A stretch of 64,000 nucleotides of DNA from Aureobasidium sp. EXF-3400 (lineage: Eukaryota > Ascomycota > Dothideomycetes > Dothideales > Saccotheciaceae), in assembly GCA_024195585.1 (NCBI GenBank), contig SWBL01000007.1, positions 186,001 to 250,000 on the forward strand, in the 5' to 3' direction. Positions 36,327 through 49,733 of this stretch are shown piece by piece (position 1 is the first letter of the stretch; each line of letters begins with the position of its first letter). Under the pieces are notes generated by a model, which ran no database searches, was not told the origin of the DNA, and saw nothing but the letters and a program-made list of their open reading frames with translations. The position numbers and the translations under genes were made by a program.

Positions 36327-38438
36327 GATGTTGTGCTGTGGTGGGGAATGACAGATGACAGGCAAAAAGTCTACCGCGCGCAGATTCTCGCCGGGCACAT
36401 GCAAGAACAAAAAAATTAAGGTTATCACACGCGAGATCGCCAAGACCAAATCCCATCAGATATGCAAATCCATCTTTTCCTCCTCGAAAAGATGAATGGA
36501 CCCTTTTGTGTATCAATCAATAAAGACCAGTGGCAGATAGATTGGCTGGATATCATGGTTGCACTGTATCGTCCTTGACTTTTGCCACAGCCTTACAGCG
36601 TATCGTACCTCCGTATAGCAGGCTCTGTAAATGCATGCCCTGCTGCAACCTCTGTCTCTACACGAGAAGCCGAGTGCCGCTTGTTCAATCTCCGAACACG
36701 AACAGGCACAGAAGCTCATGTTCCCGTAATCGACCACGCCCTTGTCGCTTGTAATAATCATCCTTCCTCCTTTCCAACATGACTGCATGATGGAGAATCG
36801 GTTTCTACATGTCGTATTCAAAAAGACTTTATCTCCTGGAAGCTGTTGGCAATTTGTGACTGTGGTCCAACGGCCAACTGCCCGTTGCTGGGTAGATTAG
36901 ATCCAGCCCGCGACAACAGAACGCCATGAATGTCGCCCTGTGCAACAACAATACCATTGCGTAGACCTACCGGTTCTCAGTCCTTGTATATAGTCTTACA
37001 GGAGGCCGCGTATTGCGAGGACAAGGCAGCTCGGCATCGTCGAGCCCTAGCCGGCATTGGCGCCTTTCATTTCGTCCAAAGCAGATGCTGTTGAAGCACT
37101 GCTATACCACCAAGACCAGACCAATGACTGCAAGATGAGTGCCAATCATATCCAAGCCTTTGTCCTCATTACATGCTTATACCAAGGTCGGCGCAGCTCT
37201 GTGTTCACCCGTATGTGAATACGCTGAGGCCGGCCAAGGATATGGCTATCCGTATTATGGAGCTTGGCGGCTGAGATCGAGACAGCATGCGACGACTCCG
37301 CTTTTGATCTTCTTGGTAGACACCTTCAAGAGGATGGGTGGGAAATGATGTTTTCATGCCGGGCAGGTGAAGCAACGGCCAGCTCGAATTGCAAGGAGAG
37401 AACCATATGCAAAAGAAGGAGAGAGCCCAAGGGACTTTAAGCAGTGCTGTCGCTGTACAAAGGCCGTTTACGGGACTGCAAGCCCGTTGTCTATTTTGAG
37501 GACGCACGGGGTTTTGTTTAACCAGCTGCCCTGTGGCATCATGATGCGGTGGCTTCACAAGCCCGGTCTGCTACGGATGTCGTCTTGCAGGTGAAACCAT
37601 CGAGGGCGAACTGAACCACTGTGCGCACGAAGCCGTCTACAGCCTTGCGGAGGGTCCGGAGTGATTGCGATGGACGAGAAGCAGCATGCTCGAGCCTCGA
37701 AGTAGTTTCATGTGTTTCCCCAGCTTTCTCGGTGCCGCGTAATAAACAGCAGTCTGGTGGCGCATTGATCGCCAAACGGGAAGAGTGGATTGGAGCGCCG
37801 TCTCAGGACAAGACCCCTGAGCGAGCGTGTGGGATTATTGCGTGGAAACAAGCTGCACAGCCCCCCTTGTACGAGCAGCCAATCCGACTGTAAAACAGCA
37901 TCCGACGCAGGCCCATACGGCGTGCTGATACTCAAATACAACTCTGCTCTGGATCATTGTTCCCACGTTCGTTGTCCCTTTCATCCAATCCAACGAACCG
38001 CCCCGTCGACCGCTGCACCTTCCAAGCTGCTGCACCCGCTGCAATCCGCCGCCGCGCGACGCATCACTACTTCCCACTTTCCTTGCCTACATCTCCAACT
38101 CTTTTCCCCCATTTTCCAGCCTCCCCGCGCGCCTTCCTCTTTTTCGATAATCATCCACACCGTCACTCGCTCATCAGTCGCGACTCGTTCGACGTCAAGA
38201 CTTGATTTTCCCGTCCCTTCCGGTTTGAGCAAAGGCCCAAGAGCCTCGCCATCCGCTTTTACATTCCAACCACCTGTTTTGCCATCCAAACACAGGCACA
38301 CACATCCACGACCTCCCCGCTCGTTCTCGCCGCTCTGATCGCGACACCTGCATTTGGACCTTTCATCAACCACTGCATCTCCAGCATTAGCACCGTCGGG
38401 AGCATTTATTAATTGGTATTCTCTATTGCTCGCCCAGC
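36327..38438. other. Long intergenic region ending in a pyrimidine-rich promoter
   Basis: About 2.1 kb between divergent genes. Small frames on both strands lack domains. The last 300 bp are strongly C/T-rich on the plus strand (about 38080-38340), as in many fungal promoters and 5' UTRs of highly expressed genes. No RNA gene was recognised. Confidence 0.4.
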
Positions 38439-40728
38439 ATGCGTCCTTCACGGTCGCCCCTAGGCTCCCTAATAGCCCTCTCGGCCGCCCTCATCCCCAT
38501 GACCCAGGCTTCCGCTGGCATCAACAATGAACGCATGATTTCATCCTCGTCGCTCAGTACTTGCATGTCAAATTCAAACTTCTCGGCCAGTCTGTTCAAC
38601 GTCGCCTTCACCCCCGACAACCGCACTCTTACCTTCAACGTCGTCGGTGTCACCACAGTCACCGGTAACGTCACCATCGACCTGGTCGTCAGCGCTTACG
38701 GCTTGTCCATCTTCTCCAAGACACTCGACCCCTGTGAGGAAGGATGGGCCGGTCTTTGCCCCATGAACGAGGGCCAGATCGATCTTGACTCCAACATTGT
38801 ACTGCCTGCCGATGCAGTCAGCCAGATTCCTGGTATGCAGTCTTGGGCGTCTTGATTGTTTGACTATACACTAACACACCTTAGGCATCGCATACACCAT
38901 CCCTGATCTCGACGCCAAGGTCCAAGTCTACGTCAATAGCACTGACACTGGTAGAGCCACTGCCTGCGTGCAAGCTGAACTCACCAACGGCAAGACTGTC
39001 GACCAGAAGGCCGTCTCATGGACTGTTGCTGTCATTGCCGGCCTCGCCCTGTTCACCTCTGCCATCACGTCGGGTCTTGGACATTCCAACACTGCCGCTC
39101 ACGTCGCCGCCAACACCCTTGCTCTCTTTGGTTACTTCCAGGCCCAGTCTCTGGTCGGTATGACTGCCGTTCCTCTTCCGCCCATTGTCGCTTCGTGGAC
39201 CCAAAACTTCCAATGGAGCATGGGTATCATCCGTGTCGGCTTCATCCAAGACATCGCTACCTGGTACCAGCGCTCTACTGGAGGCACTCCCAGCACTGTC
39301 CTGTCTGAGCTGTCGACCGAGTCTGTCGAAGTCCAGAAGCGTTCTGTCCATGTCGCTGAGCGTCTCCTCGCTCGTGGTGCCATGAAGCTTCACCAACTCC
39401 TCCCCAGAGCAACCACCACCACTGACGCTGCCACCAAGACTATCATTCTCCGTGGCATTGAGCGTGTCGGTTTCCGCTCAAAGATTGAGTTGACCAACAT
39501 CTTCCTTACTGGATACATCTTCCTCCTCATTTTCGTTGTCTTCGTCGTCTGCGGTGTTATCATCTTCAAGTTCATCTGCGAGGGTCTCGTCAAGATGGGC
39601 AAGATGAAGGGTGACAAGTTCCAGGACTTCCGCAATGGCTGGACCACCGTCCTCAAGGGTATTCTCTTCCGTCTGGTCCTGATTGGTTTCCCTCAAATGG
39701 TTGTTCTGTGCTTCTGGGAGTTCACCAAGCGTGACTCGGTTGCCGAAGTCGTTCTCGCTGTCTTCACCGTCTTCACCATGATCGGCATACTCGCCTGGGC
39801 CTCATCCAAGGTCATTCGTCTTGCCCGTCGTTCCGTGTCGATGCACAAGAACCCTGCCTACATCCTCTACTCGGATCCCGTCTCGCTTAACAAGTGGGGT
39901 TTCCTCTACGTCCAGTTCAAGGCCACTGCCTACTACTTTATCGTTCCCGTCTTGGGTTACCTCCTTCTCAAGGGTATGTTTGTCGCTCTCGCTCAGGGCA
40001 ACGGCACTCTCCAGGCTATCGCCTTCCTCATTATTGAGGCTGTCTTCTTCATCATCGTCTGCGTCCTCACGCCTTACATGGACAAGAAGACCAATGCTTT
40101 CAACATCCTCATCTGCTTCTTTAACTTCCTCAACTCCATCTTCCTGCTCTTCTTCACTGGCATCTTCACCCTGCCTGGTCTGGTCAACGGTGTCATGGGT
40201 ATCCTCTTCTTCATCTTCAACGCCATCTTCTCTCTTGGTCTCCTGATCTCCATCCTTGTCGCTTCAGCGTTCGCCATCTTCTCAAAGAATCCTGACACTA
40301 GATACCAGCCCATGCGCGACGACCGTGGTTCCTTCATCAAGTCGCAGACCCAACTCAACACTGAGCTCGATGCACTGGGTGCCACCGCTCGTGGCGAAGG
40401 CAAGGGTGGCTGGAAGGGTGCTCGTATCGAAGACGATGAGGACGGCTGGTCTGGTAGTTCCACCTCCGAGCCTCGCGTTGGCGGCAACAGCTCTTCTATG
40501 GCCGGCAGATACGGCGAGATTCCTCGCTCTCCTCACGACCCTAGCATCTCGAGCTTCCCTGCCGATGGTGGTCTGCCAAGGCACAACCCTCCCACATATC
40601 TCGATGAGAAGACCGGTTTCTCATCACCGGATATGCGCAGCACCCACAGCGCGAGCCCAGCACGCACACCACAAGTCCAACAAACAGGCAGAGCCAGTCC
40701 CTGGCAACGTGGAGCCGGCTATGAATAA
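38439..40728 (+). CDS. Flc/TRP-like membrane protein (FAD carrier family)
   Basis: Exons 38439-38832 and 38885-40728 join across a 52-nt intron into 745 residues. An N-terminal signal sequence (about 1-26, ending TQASAG) precedes an ML-like/TRP_N lumenal domain with paired Cys (STCMSNSNF, then DPCEEGWAGLCP) to about 190. About nine hydrophobic segments of the TRP/Flc domain follow, and a Ser/Pro-rich cytosolic tail of about 150 residues ends the protein. This is the layout of yeast Flc1-3 and related fungal TRP-like proteins, linked to FAD import into the ER, cell-wall integrity and calcium homeostasis. Codon use is strongly C-ending, suggesting high expression. Confidence 0.9.
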
Positions 40729-43269
40729 AGGCAGCAGTACATTTGATTATTGCGAGTCATGACTTTTTCTCCTTTATCAATCTCTTTTTTTTTATTCCAT
40801 TGCTCATTCGTGTTTCCTCCTCCCATGTTGCAGGCGGCTTTCTTATGGAAAAGGAAAGTCGAAAAATGTATCAACACAACCCATTTTCCGAAAGACTCAT
40901 CAGACATATGACATTTCGAAAAGTGACGCTGGTCTCTATTTTCTCGCTCGCATTCAGGCTTGTTCCTGTGCATCATTCTTGTTTCTTATTTTGTTCCGTT
41001 TTGGTCGTCATGGGTCTCAGGAATACCATCAGGGTGTGCAGAATACCCTTGGGAGTGGCGTTTTTTTGAGGACGCTCGTTCACTATTAGGTGAAAGAATA
41101 GGCTTCTTTTGTTTAGTTTTTTCCTTTTTTACTATATTTTCAAGACCAACACGAGGCAGGTTCTGAAAATATCAAATTTCAATGTTATTAAATCTTCTGT
41201 TCTCTCGTTCTTTTCGTGACTGTATTCGAAAATTAAATGTGCGTGTGGCAGTGTTGCAAGCACCGTTTCAAGATCTACAGGCACTATGATACATTTTTCA
41301 AAGACATTCAAACTGACAATATAACGGAACGAGATATTGTGAGAGACGTAGATCTCGGAGAATACGATGGGATTATGATTATGGGTTTGTTCGTCTATGG
41401 TGTCATTTTGTTGGAGGGATGTTTTGAGGTTGGAAGTGGTGATGGGTTTGTTGCGGTCTGAGTCGGGGTTTCGATGATGTGGGATTGAAATGAAGTTTTG
41501 GATGTTACTGGGCCAGTTCTTGGGTTTATGGTGCATTCTTCGGACTCCATTGAGTACGTAAAACCTGATGGGATTATGCTCATGGTTTTATCGTTCTTTA
41601 GTATTAATATCTAATTGTCGAGAAATGATTGTGGGTGCTGGTAGTTTTGCATGTGTCTGAGTGCGAGGCTCTGATGGAGCTTGATGAGAAATGAAAATTG
41701 AAGATTATTGCATCAATCATTGGGTTTTTGGTGTGGGCTTGAGATTTGTCCGTCTTTAGTGTATAGATGTCAGATTGGCTTATTCAGATATCTAGTAAAA
41801 ATGTTGTGGCTGCCATGATCTCGTCGTCGATGAGAAAAGTACTTGTCAATGGTATCACCCTGGCCACAATAAAACTCTTGGCGTCATGCAAGTCTTCACG
41901 CCGTTGCCATCCTCGCTTGGACACTTAATTGGTTGCCAATCATAGCACAATTGTTGGGATTGATGATGGTATCGAAGGTATCGAGTGTGAAGATGATGGC
42001 ATCATAATCCCAAAGAGGGGTTCTGTTTTTGCCGCGCCGTCCCGACCGGCATCTCCGCGCATCTGCGTCTGCATCATGCAGAGAAGTGAATTGGGAAGTC
42101 TCGTCACGAATATTGATGCCCGAACAGCTTCCAGGTCTCAGTCCGAGGGTGTTTCTGCTCTCTGGCGGTGGTCTGGCTGTCGCGGCCGTGATCCTGTAAA
42201 AACGAGTCTTTTGTGTCGCGTCGAGGACACAAATACTTGACGCGTTCCGGACTACAGACAGAGGGAAGAAGGCAAGCAAGTGTTTACAGACTGAGCTGTC
42301 TCGAACACTGTACCTCTGAGGGTTTGTAGCAAGCGACTGCACTCTGCAATCTGCAATCTGTACGACGTATCAGACGCACCCACGATTGTTGCTTCTCTCC
42401 TGGTCATCGATTACGGGTTTGTCGCGTCCTCTCATGTCGAGTCCGAGTATGCCACGAAGATTGATTGCTGTACATCTTCTCTCTTTTGCGATTTGATGCG
42501 AACGCGAGATGAGATGAGCAGTAGCGATATTGCCACCTCTGGTATCAAACTCGGCAATGCTTACCTCCCGAGAGTTGCAGCAGAGCTAATGCATATCGCG
42601 GGATATAGCTTCAGACCCTCTCCATCGGGTCTGGTTTGCTTGATGCTTTTGTTACACGAACATTGTCCTAGCTGGTCTTCCTGCTCTGCTGGCAGTGGTA
42701 AGAGGCAACGGGGTAAAAGACCTCGGTTTGCTCTCAGCACCAATTAGTCGTCGATCTCACGACCTTCGTTGTTGTCACGACATCACGGATGAGGTGATGC
42801 AGTTGCCCTCGACGTGGCAGAATGGGGTTGATTGCATACGTATCGGCACACTTGACGTGTCAAGATGCGTTGTTGATCTTTCGGAATACGCAGCAGATTG
42901 ATCTTCGACGTCTCGGGTTTGCGAAACATGAGTTTAGACATGTGCATATATATGCACAGGGTGAGGTGATAAGGTAGGATACTAGTATCTCTGGCTTTTG
43001 TTTTTCTTGTGGTTTAGCTTTTGCTTTCGCTTCTATACTGTAGGGTTCATGTAACGGTCTGTTGGAATCTGGCATGCTTTGGTCTAGCTATTGGATAACA
43101 AGACCTGAGTATTTCACGGACCGAGCATCGACTGTATAAAGACGTACACATTCGACTGGACTACTCCCCCACCAACCACTAAGCCTTCCGACATATCACC
43201 TCCGAAATCGACCATCAACATACACACCAAGATTACAGAATCGTTCCACCCCTCTGGAACGTAACAACC
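40729..43269. other. 2.5-kb intergenic region, nothing recognised
   Basis: Contains 3' flank of the Flc gene (T-rich around 40770-40800) and the promoter of the acidic-protein gene. Short frames lack domains. A small tandem CTGCAAT repeat lies near 42343-42360. No tRNA, transposon end or long repeat was seen. Confidence 0.4.
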
Positions 43270-46200
43270 ATGTCCAACGACCTCCACTCCATCCTCGCCC
43301 GCCACAACCTCAAAGGCATAAACGTAGCAAACTTCTCCTCTTCCCCTTCTCAACGTCCTGCTCCTCCTCCGCAACAACCATATCAATACCCAGCACCCGT
43401 TTCGCAACCCAGAGCTCCGTATACTTGGACACCACCTCAAAGCCAAGGACAACGACAAGGTGCAGGTGTTGCGCAAGGCCAAGGCCAAGGTGGAAGTGTG
43501 AATAGTGGATTAAGACCGTCTTTTGCTTGGCCAGCGCCCCCGCAACCAAGGTATACGATTGATCCGAGGCACTATAGTTATGATATTTGGGGTAAGGCGC
43601 CGGTGTTTTCGTTGACTGGGGAGGATGAGGCAGAGGAAGAGGAAGATGATGATGCCGAGGAGGAAGGGGTGGTGGCAGATGGCAGCGCTGAAGGTAAGTT
43701 TGCTGATGATGCTTTGCTCATTTCGAGGGCTGATGTGATTTAGCCGGCGCGGAAGCGGAAGAAATTATAGAGGCTGAGAAGCCTGCTGGAGAAGCTGTCG
43801 CAGAGCAAGAGCCAGAGGTATCGACTCAGAATGAGAGCGTGCCGCCTGAGGAACCGGTGGTTGATACTGGTGAATCAGTGGGGTCTGGTCCTGAGATATC
43901 AGCTGCAGAGCCATCTTCTGAAAGTACACAAGAAGATGAATCAGCCTCGCCGACTACACCGACATCTGCTGAACCTCTTGCTGAGGAAGAGACAGCAATT
44001 GTGCCAGCAAAGAGCACTCCCGTTGAGGTCGAGCCTGAAGTCGTAGAACCAGCGGCTCCAAACTCAGAGTCCGTGTCAGACGCTGTTGAGCCAATGGAAC
44101 CAGACAAACAGGAGTCTGAAGAAAGTATACAGCTTGCGAATGCTCCAGTAGAGCAAGAGCCTGCTCGTGAGGAATCTATAGCCGAGGAGGCTGTCCAAGT
44201 CGCGGAACAAGAGGGCAATGATCCCCACACCGCTTCCGAAACAGAGAAGGACCTAGCTGACTCTCCGCAACCGGATTCGAATGGCGAAGATATAGCCTCA
44301 GATGATTTAGAGGTCGCCGAACCTGCAGGACCGTCAGATGACAATCCCTCTTCTACAGAGCCGGCTGGTGGCGATATATCTCAGCAAAGCCAGGTCTCAG
44401 AAGATATACCAGAAAAATCGCCATCCATAGCAGAAGTCGATGAAGCGCCTCCGGAAGAAGAGCCAAGTGCTCCTGAACTCCCGGCAGAGGCGGGTGAGAC
44501 TGGCACTGTAGCAGTCTCGACCGAGTCAGAGAACACGCCAGACTCGGCTCCTATAGAGCCTTCAGAAGATCCCAATGAGATCGTTCAGATCATCGACGTC
44601 AACGGTGATGGCTCAACAGATGACACAGCAGCCATAGTTGTGTTGCCTCCATCTGGCGATAAAGAAGACGCCGTCCCACCACCTCCTCCACCACCACCCG
44701 GCCCCCACGTGACAATTGCCGAACCAATCAAGCCAACCAAAATCAGTAAAAAGAAATCCAGCTCTGGCAAATCGAGCAAGCATAAGCATTCCGAAAAGCC
44801 GAGAGAGAAGCCTGTGGAGATTATACAGCTTGTAGAGGCTAAGAGTAAGCCCATGGCCAAAGGAAAGAGTAAGAAGAAGAGCAAGAGTGCCTTGAGGAGG
44901 GGAGGTGAGGAGTCGGGAGAGATGGTGCCGCCGCCTCCGCCCATGGTTATTGATGTGCCGCCACGTGCGCCGAGTCCTCCGCCGAGTGGGATTGTTATAG
45001 AGGCTGTTGGTGATGATGTGGTCCAAGTTGTCGATGTTGCTGTCGAGAAGGAGGAAGGTGAGGCTACTGGAATTGACGATGCAACTATACCTGCACCCGG
45101 AGGTGAGGAGGTATCTGGTGTTGCTGTAAATGACCAGGTCGAGCCGAGCGCCGAGACAACGAACCAGAAAGAGGAGGTCGCTTCCGCTGATATACCACCA
45201 CCACCTGATGTGGATGTTGTAGCCTCTCCACTGGAGAATGGAGACCCAGGAGAGGGCACCGAAGACGGTACCGACGAGGACAAGCCTCAGCTCACGCACG
45301 AGGAATCTGCTTCTCAGCTAGATGCCGTTCCTGCCGCTTCTGAGGACCTACCTGATGACAGCCCTGCTGATGACGACATATCTGATAATGTTCATCCTGC
45401 CGATGAGCCCCACGACGAGTCTGATCTTGCAAAACCGGTACCAACGGATAGTCAGAGTCACGACGGTCCTAAGCTTCTGACTCCAGAAGAAGAGCAGCCG
45501 ACCCAAGATGTAGCCATAGTAGAGCCTCCAGGCGAAGAGAATGGCTCCTCATCATCGCCTGCACCAGATATCGAACCGCCGGCTGCCGAACAGCTAGAGA
45601 TAATCCGAGATTCGTCGGAAGAGAATGCCATCTCCTCTGCTACCGTGGAAGAGGGTGTATGCGAGGACAGAAGCCAGGATTCACCCATTGGACCAGCGGG
45701 TCAAGAGAAGAGTACATCTGTCGAAGCTCTTGAGCAGGAGGCGACTCCAGAGGCTGTTGGAAGTGACCCAGCAAATAATATACCCAGCAAAGGTACAGCC
45801 ACGCCAGAGGTCGATGCCGGCGAAGACAATGCCAGTCGAGATACCGTCGTTATAGTGTTTCCGGGCGACGAAGATGCTGTCATTGTACCTCCTGAAGCCC
45901 CCATGCCTTCTGGAACAGAAGAAGCGGGCGCCAAACTCCAGTCTGAGGAAGAGGAAGAGGATAGCAAACATCAAGCGACAGAAGAGGCGCTCGATAGCGC
46001 AGCGCATGATGATATACAGCCAGAGCCTCACGAAGTCGAAACGCCTGTAGAAACGCCTGTAGAAACGCCTGTAAATATTGTTGCAGATGACCACGAGCCG
46101 GAGGTTGAAAGTGAGGACTCTGGTAAGGGTGTTGTAGATGAGGCTACGGATGGCCCGGACGAAAGCAGCGTTCCGTCAGTCCAGGAAGCAGGTATTAGTA

Positions 46201-48446
46201 TGCCTTCGGCCGAGGACGTCCTCGAAGAGGAAGAGCAGAGTGCTGTAAATGCGGTGGAAGACGAGATCGAGCCTTCAGAGGCTGTTCCCGTCACCCCTGA
46301 GGAACCCGTCTCAGAAGCGAGCGAGTCGAACATAGATGCCGCCATCCTCGATGCACCCGCCGAATCTCAAGCGATTGATATCTTACCGCTGGCTGTCGAA
46401 GAGTCCGATGTGGCTGAGACGGCAGAAGAGCCGCAAGAGTCACCTGACCAGAAACCAGGAGACACAGGTATAGATCAGATGCAGGAGTCTGATGCACCGA
46501 AGTCAGAAGAAGAAGCTCGCGTAGGCCTTGTAGATGACCGCGAAGCTCAAGATCCAGCGGCGCCGGGTGTGGTAGAAGACAGCGAGAATGCCGCTAGCGT
46601 GGCACCAGATTCTGCTGAAAGTCCTGAAGAAGTCGTCAATCAGCATGTGATTGGCGAGGTCGAAAAGGCTGCTGACGAAGAAACACTGACTGAGCCTGTC
46701 GCTGAGGAGCCTGCTGCTGATAAGGTCGAAGGTGTTGTCGTGCCAGACCCTGCTTCTGAACAGCTCGAAACAGCCAGCGAGCCACTTGTCGGGGAGTCTG
46801 CTGATACGGAAGCTCATGGAACGTCAGAAGAGCGCGGCCCTACGACTCTCACGGAATCTCCTGACACTCAAGATCTTTCCGAGCAGTCCGCAGAACCAGC
46901 ACCCGAACATACACCTGAAGCCGACAAAACCGACATCAATCAAGATGCCACAGCCTCGCCAACTGGAGATAGTGCGCAAACGGAAGACCAAGACTCGTCA
47001 GAGTTGGCTGTGCCCGTGTTGGCCGAAGAAACGCAACCCGACGAAGTCATCAAAGCCCTCGAAGCCACTGCAGAAGATCTATCCGAACCAGGCGAGAAGG
47101 CGATCACGGAGGCCCCGGAACCCGTAGATACTGCTCCATTGCCTGAAAAAACGTCGGATTCTAATGAAACGTCTAGTCCTGGAGATCAGTCTATATTACC
47201 TGCACAAGAGAACGCAATCGAACTACCACAGCTTCCAGAACCGGAAGAACCGACACACTCGAGTGCACCGGTTGAACCGGTCGAGCCCCATGGAGACACA
47301 CAACCACATTCCGCAGAGTCATCAGGATCGGCCGAGTCCGCAGAACCAGTCGAGCACAATGAAGCAGCAGAACCAGAACCTCTTGTGCAAGAGCCCAATA
47401 CCGATGCAGAAGTACGACCAGAAGACTCCATTTCGCAGCAATCTCGCGGTGAAACCATACCAGACTCAGAGCCAGGACGTAACCCGCCGTTGATCGAAGA
47501 GCCGGCACCCGATTCGCCTGCTCCCGAGGAAGCCGCAGCACCTTCACCATCCAAACACTCCTCGAAAGTCTCATTCGACGAGCCTCCAGTATCTTTGAAA
47601 CACAGCGAACCAGCCTCGCCTCCCAAAGAAAGACGCAAACCATCCAAGTCTTCTTTAGGCCGCCACAGCTCATCTCGCCACAAAGTCAAAGATGTCTCAA
47701 GTCCTCCTGCAGAGCCTAAACCGGCATCTGTCCCAAATCAATCTCGTCGACGTAGCTCTACAAACAAAGCACCATCAGGTCTTTTTCGTAGTCCCAGTAC
47801 CACAAAACCACGTTCTTCTCGCGCCGAGGCGGCAGAACAGGCAGAGATTAAGCGCCGCGCCGCAGAACTCGCAGCTCGTGAACAAGAAGTCCAACGTCAA
47901 CTCGAACGTGCCCGCAGACGTGCAGCACTGGAAGAACAAGAACAGCGCTTGCGAGAACGAGAGGAAGAGCTGGCAAGGCTCAGAGCAGTAGAGAGGGAGA
48001 AAAAGAGAGCTAGACGCGATGAGCAAAAGAGACGTGAACAGGAAGCTCTGGAGCAAGAACGTATTGCCCGCGAGAGAGCAGAAGAGGAAACCAGGCAAAA
48101 AGAGTTTGAACGTGCTGAGCGACGTAAACGAAGAAGGGAGGCCGAAGTCGCTGGAGGAAGACGCCGCAGAGACGATCGTCCCAGTGTCCACCGACACTCA
48201 ACCTCACATCGGCAATCCGAAGTCAGAGACCCTTCTCCAACACCAGAGCCGAAACCCAGGAGACACAGGACTGAGGACATAGGTGTTGAGCGCCAGAGAT
48301 CGAGAGATGAGTACTATATACGGGAAGTGACATCATCGTCAAAGGATCCAGAACAGAGAAGGCATCGTCGCAGCTCCCGCCGGGAGTCCGAGAAAGATGA
48401 GAAACCCAAGAAAGGCTTTTGGAAAAGTATATTGGGCAGAGTTTGA
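43270..48446 (+). CDS. Very large acidic, disordered protein with C-terminal charged coiled coil
   Basis: Exon 1 at 43270-43693 joins exon 2 at 43744-48446 across a 50-nt GTAAGT...TTTAG intron: 1,708 residues. The N-terminus is Gln/Pro-rich (about 25-100). Residues 120-1400 are dominated by Glu, Asp, Ser, Pro and Ala, with poly-Pro patches (about 330-420) and one Lys-rich island. Near 1500-1620 lies a long Arg/Glu-rich heptad stretch (repeats such as EEQEQRLREREEELARLR), a likely single alpha helix or coiled coil, then a basic tail ending KKGFWKSILGRV. No catalytic domain is visible. It may be a scaffold or cytoskeletal/cell-cortex protein; I do not recognise it. The basic C-terminus resembles that of the protein at 1-1944 in style. 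Confidence 0.8.
46038..46073 (+). repeat. 12-bp in-frame minisatellite (3 copies)
   Basis: Unit GAAACGCCTGTA occurs three times perfectly, encoding (V)ETPVETPVETP inside the acidic protein. Perfect identity suggests recent slippage. Confidence 0.9.
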
Positions 48447-49733
48447 GAGGTCATGGAATAAGGAGAGAGTCTTGGGACTGTGTAATAAAAAACCTGTACC
48501 TCTATGCAAAGAACGCGGTATTCAACCCTTCCAGATGAAGACGGGGATATGGAGCTCATATTATCCGCCGATTATTGTGATTTCTCGACTTCGGAGTAGC
48601 GCTCGCCTCTACAAGATACGCTGTTTATTCGTACTTCCTTCGAGAATCCTCTATCTTTTCTATATCCAGTACCTCGAGCCAGTAAAGCTCAAGGCGCACA
48701 TGAGCGCCTCGACCACGGTATGCTCGACTACTGTCCTGCCATCAACTGCTCTCAGTAGCAGTAGGGTTGGCACACGGTCAGTCCAGCGTAATTGTCATCG
48801 ATGTTTCTGTCCTCTCGTCCTCCTCCCAAGATCGTCTATATACTGCGCAAGTATGCGCGTGACATGGAAGTTGTAACACCATTGCTCTCTCTCAATTTGT
48901 ACTTGCATGTTCTTTTGCATACTGCGAATGTGTGCGCGTGTTTATGTAATTGAGAAAGACCTGCTCTCTCCTTCCCTTTCCATGTCCTCATGTGTAATGC
49001 GGATTCGTGCGTATGATGTCTTGATCCTTGCACTTCCAGATGTATGGTAACGTTCTTCCCAAAAAGAGGAAAGGCCGAGAAGGCACGCAAAGGACGCTAA
49101 CCTCACGACTCGTGATTCATCTGTCAGATGAATAAGTAAGCGAGTAGGACCGCCTTGTCATCCAATTTTGTCTTGAATAGTTTGCTGAGCAGGTGTCGCC
49201 AAAGCGCAAAGAATCGACTACATGCTTGCGGCTTGGTCAGACGTGTTGTTCGGAATCGACATGAGAGAACCGAGAACTTGTCGATGGCAATATATGAAAA
49301 AGGTTGATGAAGTCATGCTAGGTCGTGGGCCGAGATGCATGGTGTACTGAGCCAGTTTTTGCCGAAGGTGGAGACGTTGCGAGCGGGATCCCTGTTACGA
49401 TCAGAAGCGCTGCCTTTTGTGTGAGTTTTTGAACACCCCGCTCGGATATACGCCCAAGCTCCATATCTGAGGATAGTGAGGGCGAAATGAAACAGAAGCA
49501 GCAACAACAAGAGATGCAGCCCGCAAGGTTTGACTGCGGCGTTTAACGAACGGCGGTTAATGGTACCTTGAGGAGTAACGACCATAGGCGCACGCTTCAG
49601 CTAGCCATCTAACCAGTCCGCCAGCGTGTCAGGCGTGAGGGGGTAGCGATCACAGACGCACCCACTCCTTCCGGCTGTAGGGTGTGGAAAGTGTTCTGGG
49701 CTGGACTGGGCTCAGAAAGGATCAAAGTGGCGC
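48447..49733. other. Intergenic region, nothing recognised
   Basis: About 1.3 kb. Small frames lack domains. No RNA gene or repeat seen. Confidence 0.4.

Noticed and set aside
44585..45299. Two overlapping minus-strand frames of about 230 codons
   Set aside because: Antisense to the low-complexity acidic protein; composition mirrors its Glu/Pro codons.
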